Positions 29,805 to 43,800 of a stretch of 64,000 bases of DNA are shown here, piece after piece. Positions within the stretch are counted from its first letter, which is position 1. Every line of letters starts with the position of its first letter. A program made the translations under genes and the position numbers. Source of the DNA: Odontocerum albicorne (lineage: Eukaryota > Arthropoda > Insecta > Trichoptera > Odontoceridae); contig OX463852.1 in NCBI GenBank assembly GCA_949825065.1, positions 14,236,127-14,300,126 of the forward strand, in the 5' to 3' direction. A model generated the notes under the pieces. The model saw nothing but the letters and a program-made list of their open reading frames with translations, did not search any database and was not told the DNA's origin.

Positions 29805-30361
29805 CTACCATAATTAATGACTCAGAAAGCAGTTGCAGCGAAGTAGCCGCATGTTTCACATTAAAAACAATAAATGACGGCTTGGGATTGGCTGATAAAT
29901 TAGAACATTTTTTATAGAAAATGATCACATAATGGAAAGAAGTTTGAAACTCAAGAGGGGATTACAAAATATTTTGGCCCCTTATCACGAAATAAGTAAA
30001 GATTTAAACGCTAAAGGGAGACAATCGCTTATATCAGAATTTTTAAAGGCTAAATTCAAAAATACTCCCGAGTCCTCCGATGATGAAAACTCACAACCGA
30101 TCTCGAAAAAGTAGAATTGTTAGTAATAGCGATTATGAATGAATGATTTATTACATGTGTTATTAAAGTTTTATCAATAAATATGTAAATATATATTTTG
30201 TCGATTGTTTAATAAAAAAATAAAGGATATTAATAAACTTTGATATTTTTTGGAACGCAGACTATTTTTGGTATGAACTTCAAACCTCGTATAACGGATT
30301 TGTATTACACGACGTTTTTGTGGAACCATATGACCGTGTTATACGAGGCCCAGGTGCACTG

Positions 30362-31386
30362 ATAATTTATAAACAATCGACATAAAATTAAGATTGAAAG
30401 AATTCGTCAAGGAAAATCATCTCACTTGAAATCTTTACTGTGCTATTCAGAGATGACTAAGATGTTATCAAGTAAGAAAAAGCCCAAATTCTTTAGTCGA
30501 ACGGCGGAGCTATTTTAATTGAAAGATAGAGATCAGAGATAATATAACATAGATATGAAGAAAGACAAGACGTATTATTGTATTGTAACGTGTAAATATT
30601 GTGATAAATAAAAATTGCACCTACTTATAAATTTCGAAAATCAAAATTTGACTACAATAATTCATCAATAATATTTTTCTCACTATTTTTAGTTTTTGTC
30701 ATCTTATATTAAGCTTGATGTCAAAATAAATGCTAATATTTTCGTGATTCCTTCTACTACGTGATATATTTTTAAGGAAACCATCGAAAAACGACCGTCT
30801 GGTGGCAACACAATAATAAAATGTCGTTTTGCCCAGCCGTCATTTCTGCCTTTTTTCAGCCGGATGCGTCTTCAGCCCATGATATTCACAATGTGTATAC
30901 CAAAAAGCGAACATTTCACATAGTATGTAATATCGAAAGAATTTGTCGGATATCTCGCCACCATTTTGTAACGAATGTCATTATTACACTTGGCGGAGGT
31001 TCACAATGTTTTGAATTTTACCGATTTAAATTCTTGACATAAACAATTGAAAATAGATTCGCGTCGCAGTGTTAAAATATGAGATTCTAAAAGAATGTGA
31101 AATTAAAGCCAAATGTCAAAGGATCTTATGTAAGATTTATTCATTCTACCTCATGAGAACCGAAGATGGGATATTTACTAGTTTGTAAGAAATAGTGCAA
31201 TAATTCATCTCTTACTGAGCAATATATCTTTGGTCCCATACGCTAGGTGTTATAGCTATTTAGTTAAGACCTTTCGTTTTGAAAGGATTTGGGCCTATAA
31301 AAAAAATTGTTATAGATAGTAAATAATTAATACCTAGTTCTCTTGTAATCAGTCATTCCTGACTTAACTGTCGACTGCAAATAGAT
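30362..31386. other. 5' flank of NFRKB
   Basis: Intergenic and presumed 5' untranslated sequence. An ATG at 30821 opens 73 codons with no recognisable content. No splice-in from an upstream exon was found; the stop at 31360-31362 precedes the NFRKB start in frame. Confidence 0.5.
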
Positions 31387-31809
31387 ATGGAAAGCGAGGA
31401 TGATTCAGGAAGCGACGATTCTATTACATCTTCAGAGAGTTCTGGAGATTCTTCGAGTCAAGAAGAAGATCGCTTAGAACCTGCGAGAATATTAGGGACC
31501 ACATTTGAACTACCTCAAGATTTATGTGAAAATCCAGACATTTTTAAAGAGTTCCTTAGCCAGGGCACTTGGGATTCACTTAGTGAAGCTAATGTTCGTC
31601 ATTTGAAGAAATTTCTCCCAAAGTTTCCTGAGAACGATGAAGCAGAGAAAGAAATCACAGTACAGAAGTTGTTTGCGAGGGAACCATTTAAATTTACATC
31701 ACCTTTAGTAGAGTTTCATAAAAAGTTGAGAGATGGAGCATTTCGGCCTGACATTGCACGGATGCAACATGTATTGCAAAAGGCAAAAAAGCAGCATACA
31801 AAACATCAG
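31387..31809 (+). CDS. NFRKB: NFRKB exon 1 (DEUBAD-type region)
   Basis: 423 nt, residues 1-141, donor GTGAGC. Starts MESEDDSGSDDS, an acidic Ser run, then the conserved block ILGTTFELPQDLCENPDIF and HVLQKAKKQHTKHQ. This is the part that in human NFRKB contacts the deubiquitinase UCHL5. An upstream in-frame TGA fixes the start to this ATG. Confidence 0.93.
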
Positions 31810-34800
31810 GTGAGCATTTTTGACTATTAGCACCATATTTATTTATATGGGTGCAACGCTAATATTTGCCTTGGTCGTTTTGTACAAATACAAAGTGAAA
31901 TACATATCTTGTGATGTTTTGGAGTATGAAGATGATCCAGGCCTTCTTGGATCACCCTCCCTGTGTGAGATTTGAAATTTGTGAAAAATTGAGCATCTCA
32001 GTACATGGACTAGGCATAAAAATGGTGCATCTCAATACATGGTCATTACTGGAGAAGTTGATCACTGTGTTAAATGTAGAATCAATTACTCCTTGTTATA
32101 AGCACAAAATGATTCTTCCTGCTTGACTGAAGATTAGCTCAAGAATATACCGTGGATGACATTTACAAAGCGAATGAATCAGGCTTGAACGTTAGTTCTC
32201 TGAGTTTTAAAATACTATGTTAGTTCTCTGAATTTCAAACATTTACTCTCCAGCTTAAAGAAAGCTACTCTGACATGCTACTCTAATAGCTCAGATAATG
32301 ATAAATTCAAACTTTTGTTTAATAATCTCTTAACTTGAGTGCTTAAAAAGATAGTTAATTTTTTTCATTATTTAAACAAGAAGTTGTGGACAACAGTTTC
32401 CTACAAAACATTTAGCTTCCTCTTTGGTCACCTTCAGTTAAAACAACAGTTTTTGTAAAACATTGGTTTCAGCCAAAATTTGGCCTAAAAAGTTGGTACG
32501 ACTGATGGTAGTCTTCGGTAGTGGATAAAGTCTCTTTAATAGTTTTATATGTAACATAAAACTATTTTACTTTAAATTTTTATGTTTAATTTTTGGTTCA
32601 TCTTAGTACTAAAATGTTTATATGTAATAGAAAATACAATAGAAGGCAAAAGCTGTATTTTTATTATTTTCACTAAATTTGAGTTTCAGCTTCGTACAAA
32701 GTTTGGTCATAATCTGAAACTTTCTGTGAGTCGAGTACACATATATTTTAAGAAATTAAACACTGTTGAAGTATATAAGAGTTTTATTAATTTTTGTTAA
32801 TGTTAAAAAGAGTTTCAGCAGATACTGTTTCCAGGATGTAACTAATAAAGTTGTGTTTGCAGTGGAGACAAGAATGGTATCGCACAATGCAAGAGGTGCT
32901 TGTGTCCCGGGAGCGCCTACTGGCCGTGGCCCGGGGTCTTCCTCCCGGAGTGCCTCCTCGAGTTGTGGCCCCGCCTCCTTCCTTGCACGCTCCTGCAACA
33001 CCTTCAGTGCATGCGAGGACTAAGCGGAGGTACTTTCAGGTATATATTTGGTAACATTTATTTTTTGAACCCACTTTAAACGATCAAATGGAGGTTTATT
33101 TTACTTGCTCTAAAAATATGTGTTAATTTCGATGTTATCATAGAAAAGGTTTAGCATTGACAAATTAAAAGGGTAAATTCACAGAGCTGCTACCATATCA
33201 GAATGTCTCAAAGACATATGGATAAATATAAATATGAAATTTATATTTATCCATATGTCTTTGAGAATATTTCCAACAATTTCGAACTATTTCTTATAAG
33301 TTGGGGATATTGGTCCTTTTACTTATATATACTTGTATATATAATAATTTGACATTAAAAACTGACTAATGAATATTTTGTCCTTTTTAATTTTTACGTT
33401 GAACATTTTCACTGGTTGAGTTAGAAAATTGGTCATACTAAACAGCACACACAAACATTATTTAAATTCCATGCACTTTCAAGTATTTAATAAATAATCT
33501 GAGTATTTAAAATCCTTACTCTTCGAGTGAACGTACGATTCCATTAAATGAAGTCGAAATACTGCTTTGGTGTTTTTCTTGCTTGTAATAAACTGTACAT
33601 CACTGGTTTCACTTAGGGTAATATAGGAAAAGGAAAAACTAATTGAAATAGAGATTTTTTCCTTTGTGGCAGTAAAAACCCGACTATGCTAGTTCCAAAA
33701 ATATTATACAACATTAATTGCGCTATTTCATCAAATTTTTGTCAAAAATGAAAAACGAATATATAATGCAACTCAAAGTGGAAGGTGTAGTGGAGTTCGG
33801 GAATTGAATTAAGAATATATTGAAAGTAAGACATGTAAGAAGAGGCGAAAAATTTGTACCGTGATAGGAAATTCTGACACTCCTTTTTTACCTACCTTGA
33901 CAGAGAAATTACTTGATAATACTCGTATGTATGTATGAGATGAACTAGTTAGCGCATGTATTTTTCGATAAAGAAAATTTATAAGTTTTTGGTTTGTTTC
34001 CTAGTAGTGATCATACAAAAAATGCTTCCGTCTAGTGTTTTTACATTCAGGCATTTTAAAAAACATTCTTATATGGTAGGAACTGGCAGCAATCAGAGGT
34101 GAAATTTGTGGAGAAGGAGGTGCTGTGTCCGAAGATGAAAACTTTCCCGAAGGTCCACCGGCTCCTCTTACCAAGCACCACAAGAGGCACATCATGCATC
34201 TACAGGTAATATAATTAACTAGCAACATTGCATGCCATGGAAGCTTTAATACTTAACTTTAACCTTTTGCGTTATCTCTATTATACTCTTTGTGGCGATA
34301 TAGCGAGTCGAGCTTAAGTAATTTGTATGAGCCAGTATAGATCCAGCATGACCCTGACCATATCGAGAAGTGGATGTATTTCTCGCGGCCATACGTGGGT
34401 AATATGGAGTTATTTCACTTTTTGTTCTTTTCTTATAAGAAAATAAAACCAAAAATTAGAAACATGATTTTTCTACTACTAATAATTTAGCTTAATCAAA
34501 ATGAATGATTAAATTTCAAATACCCATTGAAACATCCATTTACACACACTTGAGCTTTTGACATTACTGACGAAATTTGACAGCTGTATTTGTTATACAA
34601 CTAATCACATGTTTGTTTTTCTGAAAGGAGTGTATTAGTCGACCATCACCAATAAAATTCATTGCACATGGCCAATCAAGCAATTTCAAATGGGTGATTT
34701 TTTTAGTAACTTTCATCTATACATAAAATACCAAAGAGACATTAATAGCTAAAAACCATTTTTCCTTTTTTGTCTTGCCTTCTTGGGACAAGGTGAGTTT

Positions 34801-37800
34801 GGACTTTTCCACTGTGAGAAGTGTTGCTTTGTTTCAGGGTCATATCCATAAAGCCATGTTTCACCACCTGTGATTATCCTCGAAATGAAAGTTAGGTTGA
34901 TCATTGACCCGTTGATGATGATCTTGGCAGATGTTGACCCAATGCTCCTGGTCAATGCAATGCAATGCGTGTTCAAATTGTTCGTTAAAAATTATTGAAC
35001 TGTGCCAAACGATATTCCAACTATGTCATAAACCTCTGATTGTTAATTGTCAATTTGTGCTAATAATTCTCTGAATTTCAGTGATATTTTTGGCATTTGT
35101 GCTGATAAAGAGACATCCTGGCTTCCCGTCGTCCTCAAGTGACATTCAACAATTTTTTAAATGTGAATACTCCTCATAATATTGGGTACGACTCATGGTT
35201 TTACCACAGTCAACCTGGTGAAGCATTGCAAGAGTCTCAGACGTTTTTCCTAGTTTTAAATAAAATTTGATGTTCATGCGCTGTTCGAATTTCATATTCA
35301 TCTTAGCAATCGCAGAGGGTTCAAACACGTGTTAAGAAAATTGTTTGCGAAACAGATATGGATGCACACTGCATAAAGATTTTTGGCAGATTGAGTCACA
35401 AGGGTTAATGCAACTGACAACTAGAAGCATTAGTCTATACCCCCCCACCACCTCGGCGGCATAACTTATTTCCGGTTTTATATTGATCATACCTTGTATG
35501 CAATGGTAATGTAACTCACACAAAAAATAAATAATCTTTTGTTTTATTTTGGCATGTTAAAGAAATTCCATTAGCAGTCCCCTATATATGGTATGTAGGG
35601 AATACTTGAACAAGGAAAGAGTTTGCGTGATACATGCGGTAGTTCTACTTTAGTACTTCAATGAAACAAGTGATTTACTTTTGTATTTGTTTATTCACTT
35701 TCAGGGCGGAGATACAAACAGCATTGTATCCACATTGGGTCCTTCAAGAACTGGTGGGCCTAATCTTTCAGAAGAGTGGAGAAGACGTGCTCTTGCTTCT
35801 CACAGAAGAAGAAAATTGCTGCAACCAGTAAGGATTAAACCAATATTTTTTGAGAAATAACTAAATTAAAAGATACTAGGCACTTATTTCAAGTTACATG
35901 AAAATTTTTACTTTCACCACATTTTTATCCCATTTTCACCCTTGGTTTCCTTATTATTCTATTTTATACATTTATTTTATCTTGGTGTGTATCAAACCAT
36001 GCCTTTTTTTTAAATCATCAATATTATAAACGCTTTCAATAGTTGACGTTCATTTATTTAGAGTTCTTTGTATTGTAATTTATCATACTTTTAACTATCA
36101 ATGAAATGTTGGATAAGTTGGAGAGACTCCAAAACATATGCATCCGATTCATATGTTGGCTAAGGAAGTATGACCACGTGTCAGAGTTTCAGAACAGACG
36201 TTAATGGCTTAAAATCAACTTAGCACGATAGCGAAATAAAAAAAAAAATTATCTTAGTGACAAGACTCGATGTTGACGACTGCTTGTGGCACCCCTTATA
36301 CCTGGGAAACATCCGGCGACAACATACAAGCATTAAAGGCGACCATGCAACTCAATTAATTTTTGTAAATATTTTTAAATCCTGTTCAAGCAAAAACTCA
36401 GGATAAAAAAAATCGGTCTGCTTTCTTAGATCGTGCTATTTCGAAACCACACAAAAAGAGAATCGGGTGTATATTATGTATTTTTTTTTTTTTAATCTCA
36501 TGGATCATATAACAGTTGAATGTATCGAAAATGAGTTGGCTGGTTGTAAAAAAATGCTGTTTAGCGATAAGTCTGCCAGATGTACCATATTTAACCATGT
36601 ACACAAAATAATGACAATAAATAAAATAATACTTTAGTAGTATGCCAGCATTTTGACATTAGGCAAGTTTCTCGAACGAACTTTAAAAGACTTAAATAAA
36701 TTATTATGAAACCATGCAGTCAACACACTAGAAATCTATGCCGAAGTTAGGTTCGTAATCTGTGTTTAGCTACTAAAAAAGAGTTTGGCCATATTTATTC
36801 TTTTAATAAAAAATATACTATTAGGGTCTAGGCTGAAAAAAATCTGGAATGCTCTGGGTCATATCTCCTCCTTTCTCTCGATTGAGAGGATCACTTAGAT
36901 GAGTCTAAACCTTTTGATGACCAAGTTTGCTATTTTAACCTGCTTCGTTCTCTAAAATGTAAATTTTAGTCTCTTGCTTTCATGGATAAATTATTTTTAT
37001 TTATTATTAGGAATCAAGCTACTAGGGAGCCACGGAGTTCATCTTTGTATATCAATAAAAAATATCAGACCAATTTTCTATATTGTATTTTTTTTGTAGG
37101 ATCTCCCAGAATTTATGACAACTGGTATCACATTAGGCTCAGTTCGTGGCCGATGTGGGTCGACAGCAACAAATGGTGCTGAACCACCAATGCACAACAA
37201 TACAGCACGTGCTCCACGGAGACCTCCTCGAAGACCTCCCCCACCTCCCAGAAGACCTCCCACACCTCCGACAGACTCCAACTCAGACATAGACCCTACG
37301 ACGCCTCATCTTGGCAGTATGGATAGTTACAAAATGGAGGGGGTGAAGGCTAGGGTCTGCAGCCCCCCCTCTCCTTACTCTGTGCCTAACCAGATGATGC
37401 AACAACCTCCACAGCCACCCCCACCCCCGCCGCCTCCGCCGGTCATCAGCCCTGTTACTGTTAAAACGGAAAATCCTGTTGTTGAAGAGACTGGTAAAAC
37501 ATTAATCATTTTACATGCATTATTATAGACATACAGCATGAATGCTCAAGTTTGAGTCATACATTCAAATTGTATTGTATTTTAATTGTATACAATATTA
37601 CCTATCGGGTTGATGTGGGGCAATTTCTTCCAAGAAATAAAAAGATGTTAAAGAATCCTTATGTGAAAATCAAACTTGAACCCTTTTTAAAAGAATTGGA
37701 TACCAATGGGGAATTGAACTTGCGATTCCTGGGACTTTACTAATTAGTCTATACAGGTTGTCTTAAAAGTAAAGCATAAAAAACCAAGGCTACAAATTGA

Positions 37801-40800
37801 TAAAAGAAAACATTGTTATAGTATTAGTTTAGGACATTATCTAAATGATTTTTAAACTAGTTAATCTCTCATCAGTCACTTCTCTGTGCTAAGCAGAGAT
37901 TCTACTATCCGTTTGATATAATAAATATTTCTTGGATCATTTTAAAATATTGTTTTGGAGAGTGTAAGCTGATGCTTGTGAAATGTGTATATTGATATAA
38001 AGAAAGGATTTTTGGATTTATGGAGAGTTTTAGTGATTGACCAAGATCTTAAAACATTCAATAAAGTCAAGTTTCTACATTTGTTGCAAAAGAGTTTGTA
38101 GCTTAAAAATGTGTTGATATTGGATTCTTCATATTGAGGGCAATACAATTTAATCAAAAGCAATAATGAAACTTATACACTGCGTAAATCTTATATGCTG
38201 TAGTTGTGACATTCTAGAACACATTTGATTTATCTGTAAGTTTTAATTGAAGTGTTATAAAATAGAATGTCATTTAAGATGGATTTTAAGAAATAAGCAA
38301 AAAGTTTGAAAATATTGGAAACAGTGTCATTTTGCAGATTCCTGAGAATCTTCATAATGATAAATCATACGTAGTTAAGAAAAGTGACAACTCAAAATCA
38401 GCAAATTTTATGAGAGGCAAGTTGATTTGCTTTGGGAGCTGAATTTCTTTCTTTCTCTCTTTAAAAGACAGAAAGAGACAGAGATAATTTCCAGAGTGCA
38501 TAACTTAGCACACAAACAACCTCTCTAGGAACTCAGCCTTATAGTAAGCTGTGTAGGCTCTATGCAGCTGTGTAGCTTTTGATTAGGGATTTTTTTCTAT
38601 TGAGACAGTTGAGACATTAAATAATGATTGAAGGGAGGTATGTGTTATTCATGTATTTTGGTGCCAATTTTGATGTATGGGAATGAAACGTGGACATGGA
38701 AAAATACTAGGAGGAGTCAAATAAATAAATGCTGTAGAAATGTGTGCATTGAGAATAATACATGGATTAATAATGTAGGACAATATGTAATGAAGTGAGT
38801 AGGGGTGAATGTGAACTTAAGGCTGATGTCTTAAGTAAGATGAATGAGAGCACACTGAGATAGATGGTTTGGTAATGTGGAACGATCGAATGAAGAAAGA
38901 CTATGGAAAAATGTAGAAAGTCAGGAATCATAGAAGTTGTATGGATGCAGAAGAGGTTAAGGATGTGTGTTGTGATAGGAAAGTCTGGTGCCCTGTCGTC
39001 TGCCTACCTCGATGGAGAAATGACGTGATGGTATGTATTACACATGTACTTATTGCCTGTAGAATGTCATTTGACTTCTTACAATAGTATTAGCCTGTTA
39101 TTAAAAAAAAATTATGTTTTATTTTAACATTTATGTTTTATTTTAAAGCCCTCGTTTTATTTTCCAGTTATAGCGGAAGAGGCTGGCATAGAACTTGTGC
39201 AAGAGACTCACGCATGCTTCTTCTCAGTTCTGCGGGATCTGGTGTGTGGAACACCTCGCCATTGCTTGCCCCTCACTGCTCTCACAGCGAGACTCCGCCA
39301 CTGGAGGCAGAACCCCATTGCACCCCTTAACCACTGGTATTCAGGTATGTAGTAAATATTACAAACCATTGTTTCTTAAACTTTTTAGCCTTGCGACCCC
39401 CCTGCATAGACTACGAGGGTAGTCCCAAAAGTACCCGACCTAACAAAGAAAACAGCAAATTTGGGAAAAAATATTTTTATTTCTCAACATAGTCTCCTTT
39501 CAGCTCGACACACTTTTCCCAGCGATGTTCAATAGCTTCGATACCCTGTTTTTAGTGAGAACCGTCGAGTGCCTCAAAATAGCCATCAACCGCAGATTCC
39601 ACCTCTTCATTGTTGGCAAATCTTTTACCACCAAACCATTTATTTAAAGTTTGGAAAAAGAAAATAATCCGAGGGGGCTAAATCTGGCGAATAGGGTGAG
39701 TGAGGAAGCAATTCGAACTTTAATTAATTGATTTTGGCCACAGCGATAACGGATGTGTGAACTGGTGCATTGTCTTGATGAAACAACACTTTCTTTTTCG
39801 CCAAATGCGACCGTTTTTTCTTAATTTCATCACTCAAACGCTGAAATAAGTTCGCATAATACTCGCAGTTGATGGTTTTTCTTTTTTGAAGATAATCAAT
39901 GAAAATTATCCCATGCGCACCCCAAAAAACTGACGCCATGACCTTGTCTGCAGATGAAACTGTCTTCGCCTTTTTTGGAGCCGATTCTCCCCTTTCAGTC
40001 CATTGTTTTGACTGTGAAGTGATGGACCCATGTTTCATCCATGGTTATGAATCGACGAAAAAACTCGGCTTTATTGCTGTGAAACATCCCCAAACACTCG
40101 ATTGAAACATCCTCATGACGCTGTTTTTGTTCCATTGTGAGCAAACGCGGCACCCATTTCACAGCTTTCTCATGTCCAAATTTTCAGTCAATATGCGATG
40201 TACAGCATTTTTTGAAATGCCTACCATGTCTGCTAGCTCGCGCACTTTCAATCGACGGTCATCCAATACCATTTTGTGGATTTTCTTTACCATTTCTGGA
40301 GTGGTCACCTCATTTGGTCGACCACTGCGATGTTCGTCTTGGCAGCTCGTACGGCCTCGTTTAAACTCTGCCACCCAATATTTTACTGTTGTAAACGAAG
40401 GAGCAGACTCCCCCAGAGTAGAATCTAGCTCGGCTTTGATATTGGTTGGACTTAGACCTTTCAAATGAAAGTATTGTATCACATAACGATGACCAATTTT
40501 TTCCATGTTTACAAATTCACTGAGAGCGTTCACTATTGATGGCTGCCAAACAAATACTATACAACGTAGCGTCTTAAAACTTGAAACTTAAACTGTATAA
40601 GTTTAGTACTTTCTACCATAGTAATTTTTTAAAGCAACAACCGCCATCTATACGTCAGGTCGGGTACTTCTGGGACACCCTCGTATCTCAGAAAATGTTA
40701 TTTTCGTTTTGTACACGTAAGTTATTTTTATTTTTGCAATCCTTCGGGGGCTGCTATCCATAGGTTGAAAAATGATGATAAACTATTCAAATCCATATAA

Positions 40801-43800
40801 TTAGTTATGTGATTCTGTGAGTATCCTTATCTCAAGAGTATAGAATTTATCCTCGAAATACAAACAAGTACTATGTCACTATTCGTGGTTATTACAAATA
40901 AGTGTTTCGACAACAATAATGCTTTTTTTATAAAATAATTGAATTGTTTTTATTTCAATAACTACAGTAAAAGTCCGTTAATTTGAAATTCAAGGGACCG
41001 AATAAAAAAAAGTCGAATTACTCTATCACTAAAAAAAAACAATTTGATTTGCCGGGCACTCCCTACGGCTGAGAATATCGCAGTCATTTTTCTTACTTTA
41101 AAAAATAGTGTAAGTCAAATAAAGTGATATTTGTTGTAACATCTTGTATTTTTGTATTCCCTCATACTCTGAATTTAAAAAGTTAACTGTTAAGAAATAA
41201 AAAAACAACAAAATTTTGACTTGTATGAGCTTTAGTATCTTCAACATTGAATTCTATGATGAACACAAATATGCCACAAAGTATCCATCCAGGTTGCACT
41301 CTATGTCTTCCCATGTTAGGCCAAGACTGCGAATTGCCTTATCAACAATAGTGGATATTGTATCACATTAAAACAGTGTAGTTCTTGGCCAGCGTCGAGG
41401 CATAATGTAGACTAATTCCAAATGGGCTAATTTTATTTAGCTAAGTTTTTAACCTCTTTAATTTGGTTAAAATATGGTACTGTTTTTAACTATTTTTATT
41501 AGAAATTAAGGTTGCATGAAATGGTTAATATGTTATTGTTTTATTTTTCAGCTGTGGATGATTGGGTGAAAGCTTTGCCAACGGCTGTAGCATTCTTAGC
41601 AGGAGAGATCACTTCATTGCCTGAGGATTTTGTACCCTATCTTCAGTATAAGCCTGCTACACAGGTAATTTTAATGTGATGTTTTCCATAAAAAAAACAT
41701 TATTTTTTATGTGAATTGTTCTCATAATTATAAACAGCAATTGGTAAGGTGCCTGTCTTCATCATGGTACGTGTTCGATACCCATTGGTGCTTAATATTT
41801 AAAAAAAATGGTTACAATATGGTATTTACTCAGGGCCCTTTTAACCCTATCTGGTTGGTTAACTGAGATTGTTATATGACAATTAGTCCGCCAAGTTGTA
41901 TTGTATACAACAAAAGTGTACCAGTGTTACTCGAACTACGAGTATGTTCCCTGAACCAGTGCTGATCCACAAACACTTACTGGACCACGTCAAAAGAAAA
42001 TTACAAAAGAAGTTATAAGAATTATGCATTCAAAATGCATAATTCTTATTATTCGTTTTGTAATAAAAAAAAATATTTTTGTATGTTTTAATCTAAATTC
42101 TATATTTGAACTCCATTCTGTTTGTTTTATTTATAATAATTATTTTTATTTCATTTCACAAAAATATTAGCTACCACCATTTAGTGTACCAAGATTACTT
42201 CTCATTATTCTGTAACTTTAAAAAAAATTACAAACTTAAGAAACCTTTTGAAGGCCTCTATACTGTAGTCTCTCTACACTCCAGAGGAATTTTATTTCAT
42301 ACCTGTGATCAATGGGTAGCCCTTCCAAAAGACTAATCAAGTTAAATGTCTTGTTGGATCCAGAGATACCACTATGAGTCACAATGTATTAACTCTTTAG
42401 TAACATGGCTTGATAATGGTAATGACCTAGTGGTATGCCATTTGAATTCTACTTGGAGGTTTCAGATTTGATTCCATTTAGATCAAACCAATATGTCCCC
42501 GTTGATGTGTCATTAAACCCGCCAGATTGTATTGCATACAGTAAAAGTGTTCTACGATATATTAAATTTTGTACGCTGACCAAGAGTATCTAATCGTATC
42601 TGCAATCTACTTAATAGACTTGGCCGTATTTGGTTCAACTTCAATATGTAAAATTTTATCGTTCATTTTCACCATTCTTTCACTTTTTGGTTTAATTTTT
42701 AGAACAAAATTTCCAATTCGAAACAATGTCTGATACTGTTGAACATACATCCCTCCATTTGAAAACAAAATATGTTTTAACAGATTGACAACTGGAACAC
42801 AACAGATTGTCAGAAAGGACTATGACAATAAACTACATAATTCAATTTGCATCTGGTATCGCTATTTATATACTTCTTTCATTTTATTATAGTCTAACTG
42901 AGGTATACTTGATATTTTTATATCTATGAAAATGTCTCATGGGTATCAAAAAAATCTAGCAAATACTGACATTAGTGTTTATTCCAGGTATACCAGTGGA
43001 TTGGTGCAGGCCGCGACTCAGACTCCCACCTACAGCAGCTGTGCTTGCAGTGGCTAGCCCATAGGAAAGCCTCTACGGCGCCGCCCCCTGCTCCTACCCA
43101 TCCGCCTGTACACACCTCACAGCTACTCGAAAGGCCACCCTCTCCACCCAACACCAAGTAAAATAATGAATATGTTGTCATATGCAATAATAATGATTAA
43201 TTTGAATCTGCATAATTTTTTGTCACCTCAATGAAGAAGCCCCTAAGTATCAATTCAAACATTAGCAAAATAAGTCTATTGAAAAAACAAGATTTGGCAG
43301 AAGTATAAAAATAAGATTAATGTAGAGATTGCACTAAGAAAAAAATGTGGAGTGTCAAAGAAGTGTATGAAAGAATGCGAACTGAACACATCAGAAATAA
43401 ATGTACCGATAAAATGGATGTTTTAAGTAAGATGAAGAAAATGGATATGTCGAGAGAATGAATGGTAAAACTTACTAAACAATAAAAGTCAGAAGTGCAA
43501 TGTGTGCGTGATGTAGGTAGAATAAAGGAAAATGTGACTGGATCAAGTGCACCAGATTTTGAAAGAAGTTAAAGTGAGAAGTATGAATAATAGAAGATTG
43601 TGTTTGCTTGAGGTAATATACTAATGTGGAGGAGGGGAATGTTGTGTGCTTGGATAGAACATTTTGGAGATCTGTTCTCCCTGCCTACCCTGCAAGAGAC
43701 ATGACGTGATTTGTATGTATGTATGTAATTTTTTTAACCAAAGATGTTTATAGGCGTTGTGCTATTTAAAAGAATTGTATCTTGGGCTGATGTCAGGTTG

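Larger units (their letters stand above)
27600..30112 (+). pseudogene. Tigger transposase, decayed and interrupted
   Basis: DDE pogo-type transposase: DAISPADIESAKKFTLEFVE, ILNADETGLY (first catalytic Asp) followed by a stop, LLCSNSSGDF, LLILDNALGHQLDLKHPNVE with the second Asp, PPSTTSIILPFDQGIISTFK with the third, YQKTINICRGIGGEGFV, EMLDEPT, LTR insertion, then NDSESSCSEVAACFTLKTIN and ERSLKLKRGLQNILAPYHEI at the C-terminus. Stops and frameshifts at 27754, 27873, 28272 and 29915. The N-terminal DNA-binding part is missing. Confidence 0.87.
27451..30361 (+). mobile_element. pogo/Tigger element with nested LTR element
   Basis: Tips AGTACACCTGGACCTCGTAT AACACGG (27451) and the inverse CAGTGCACCTGGGCCTCGTA (to 30361), imperfect TIR of about 27 bp, TA before the left tip. 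Without the nested 1,247-bp LTR element it would be about 1.66 kb. Confidence 0.82.

Noticed and set aside
30821..31042. Small upstream gene (73 codons) before NFRKB
   Set aside because: No recognisable domain, no splice signals, AT-rich context.
33206..33266. microRNA precursor
   Set aside because: Stem of only 28 bp with perfect pairing and a very small loop; no evidence of a mature product. Kept as an inverted repeat only.
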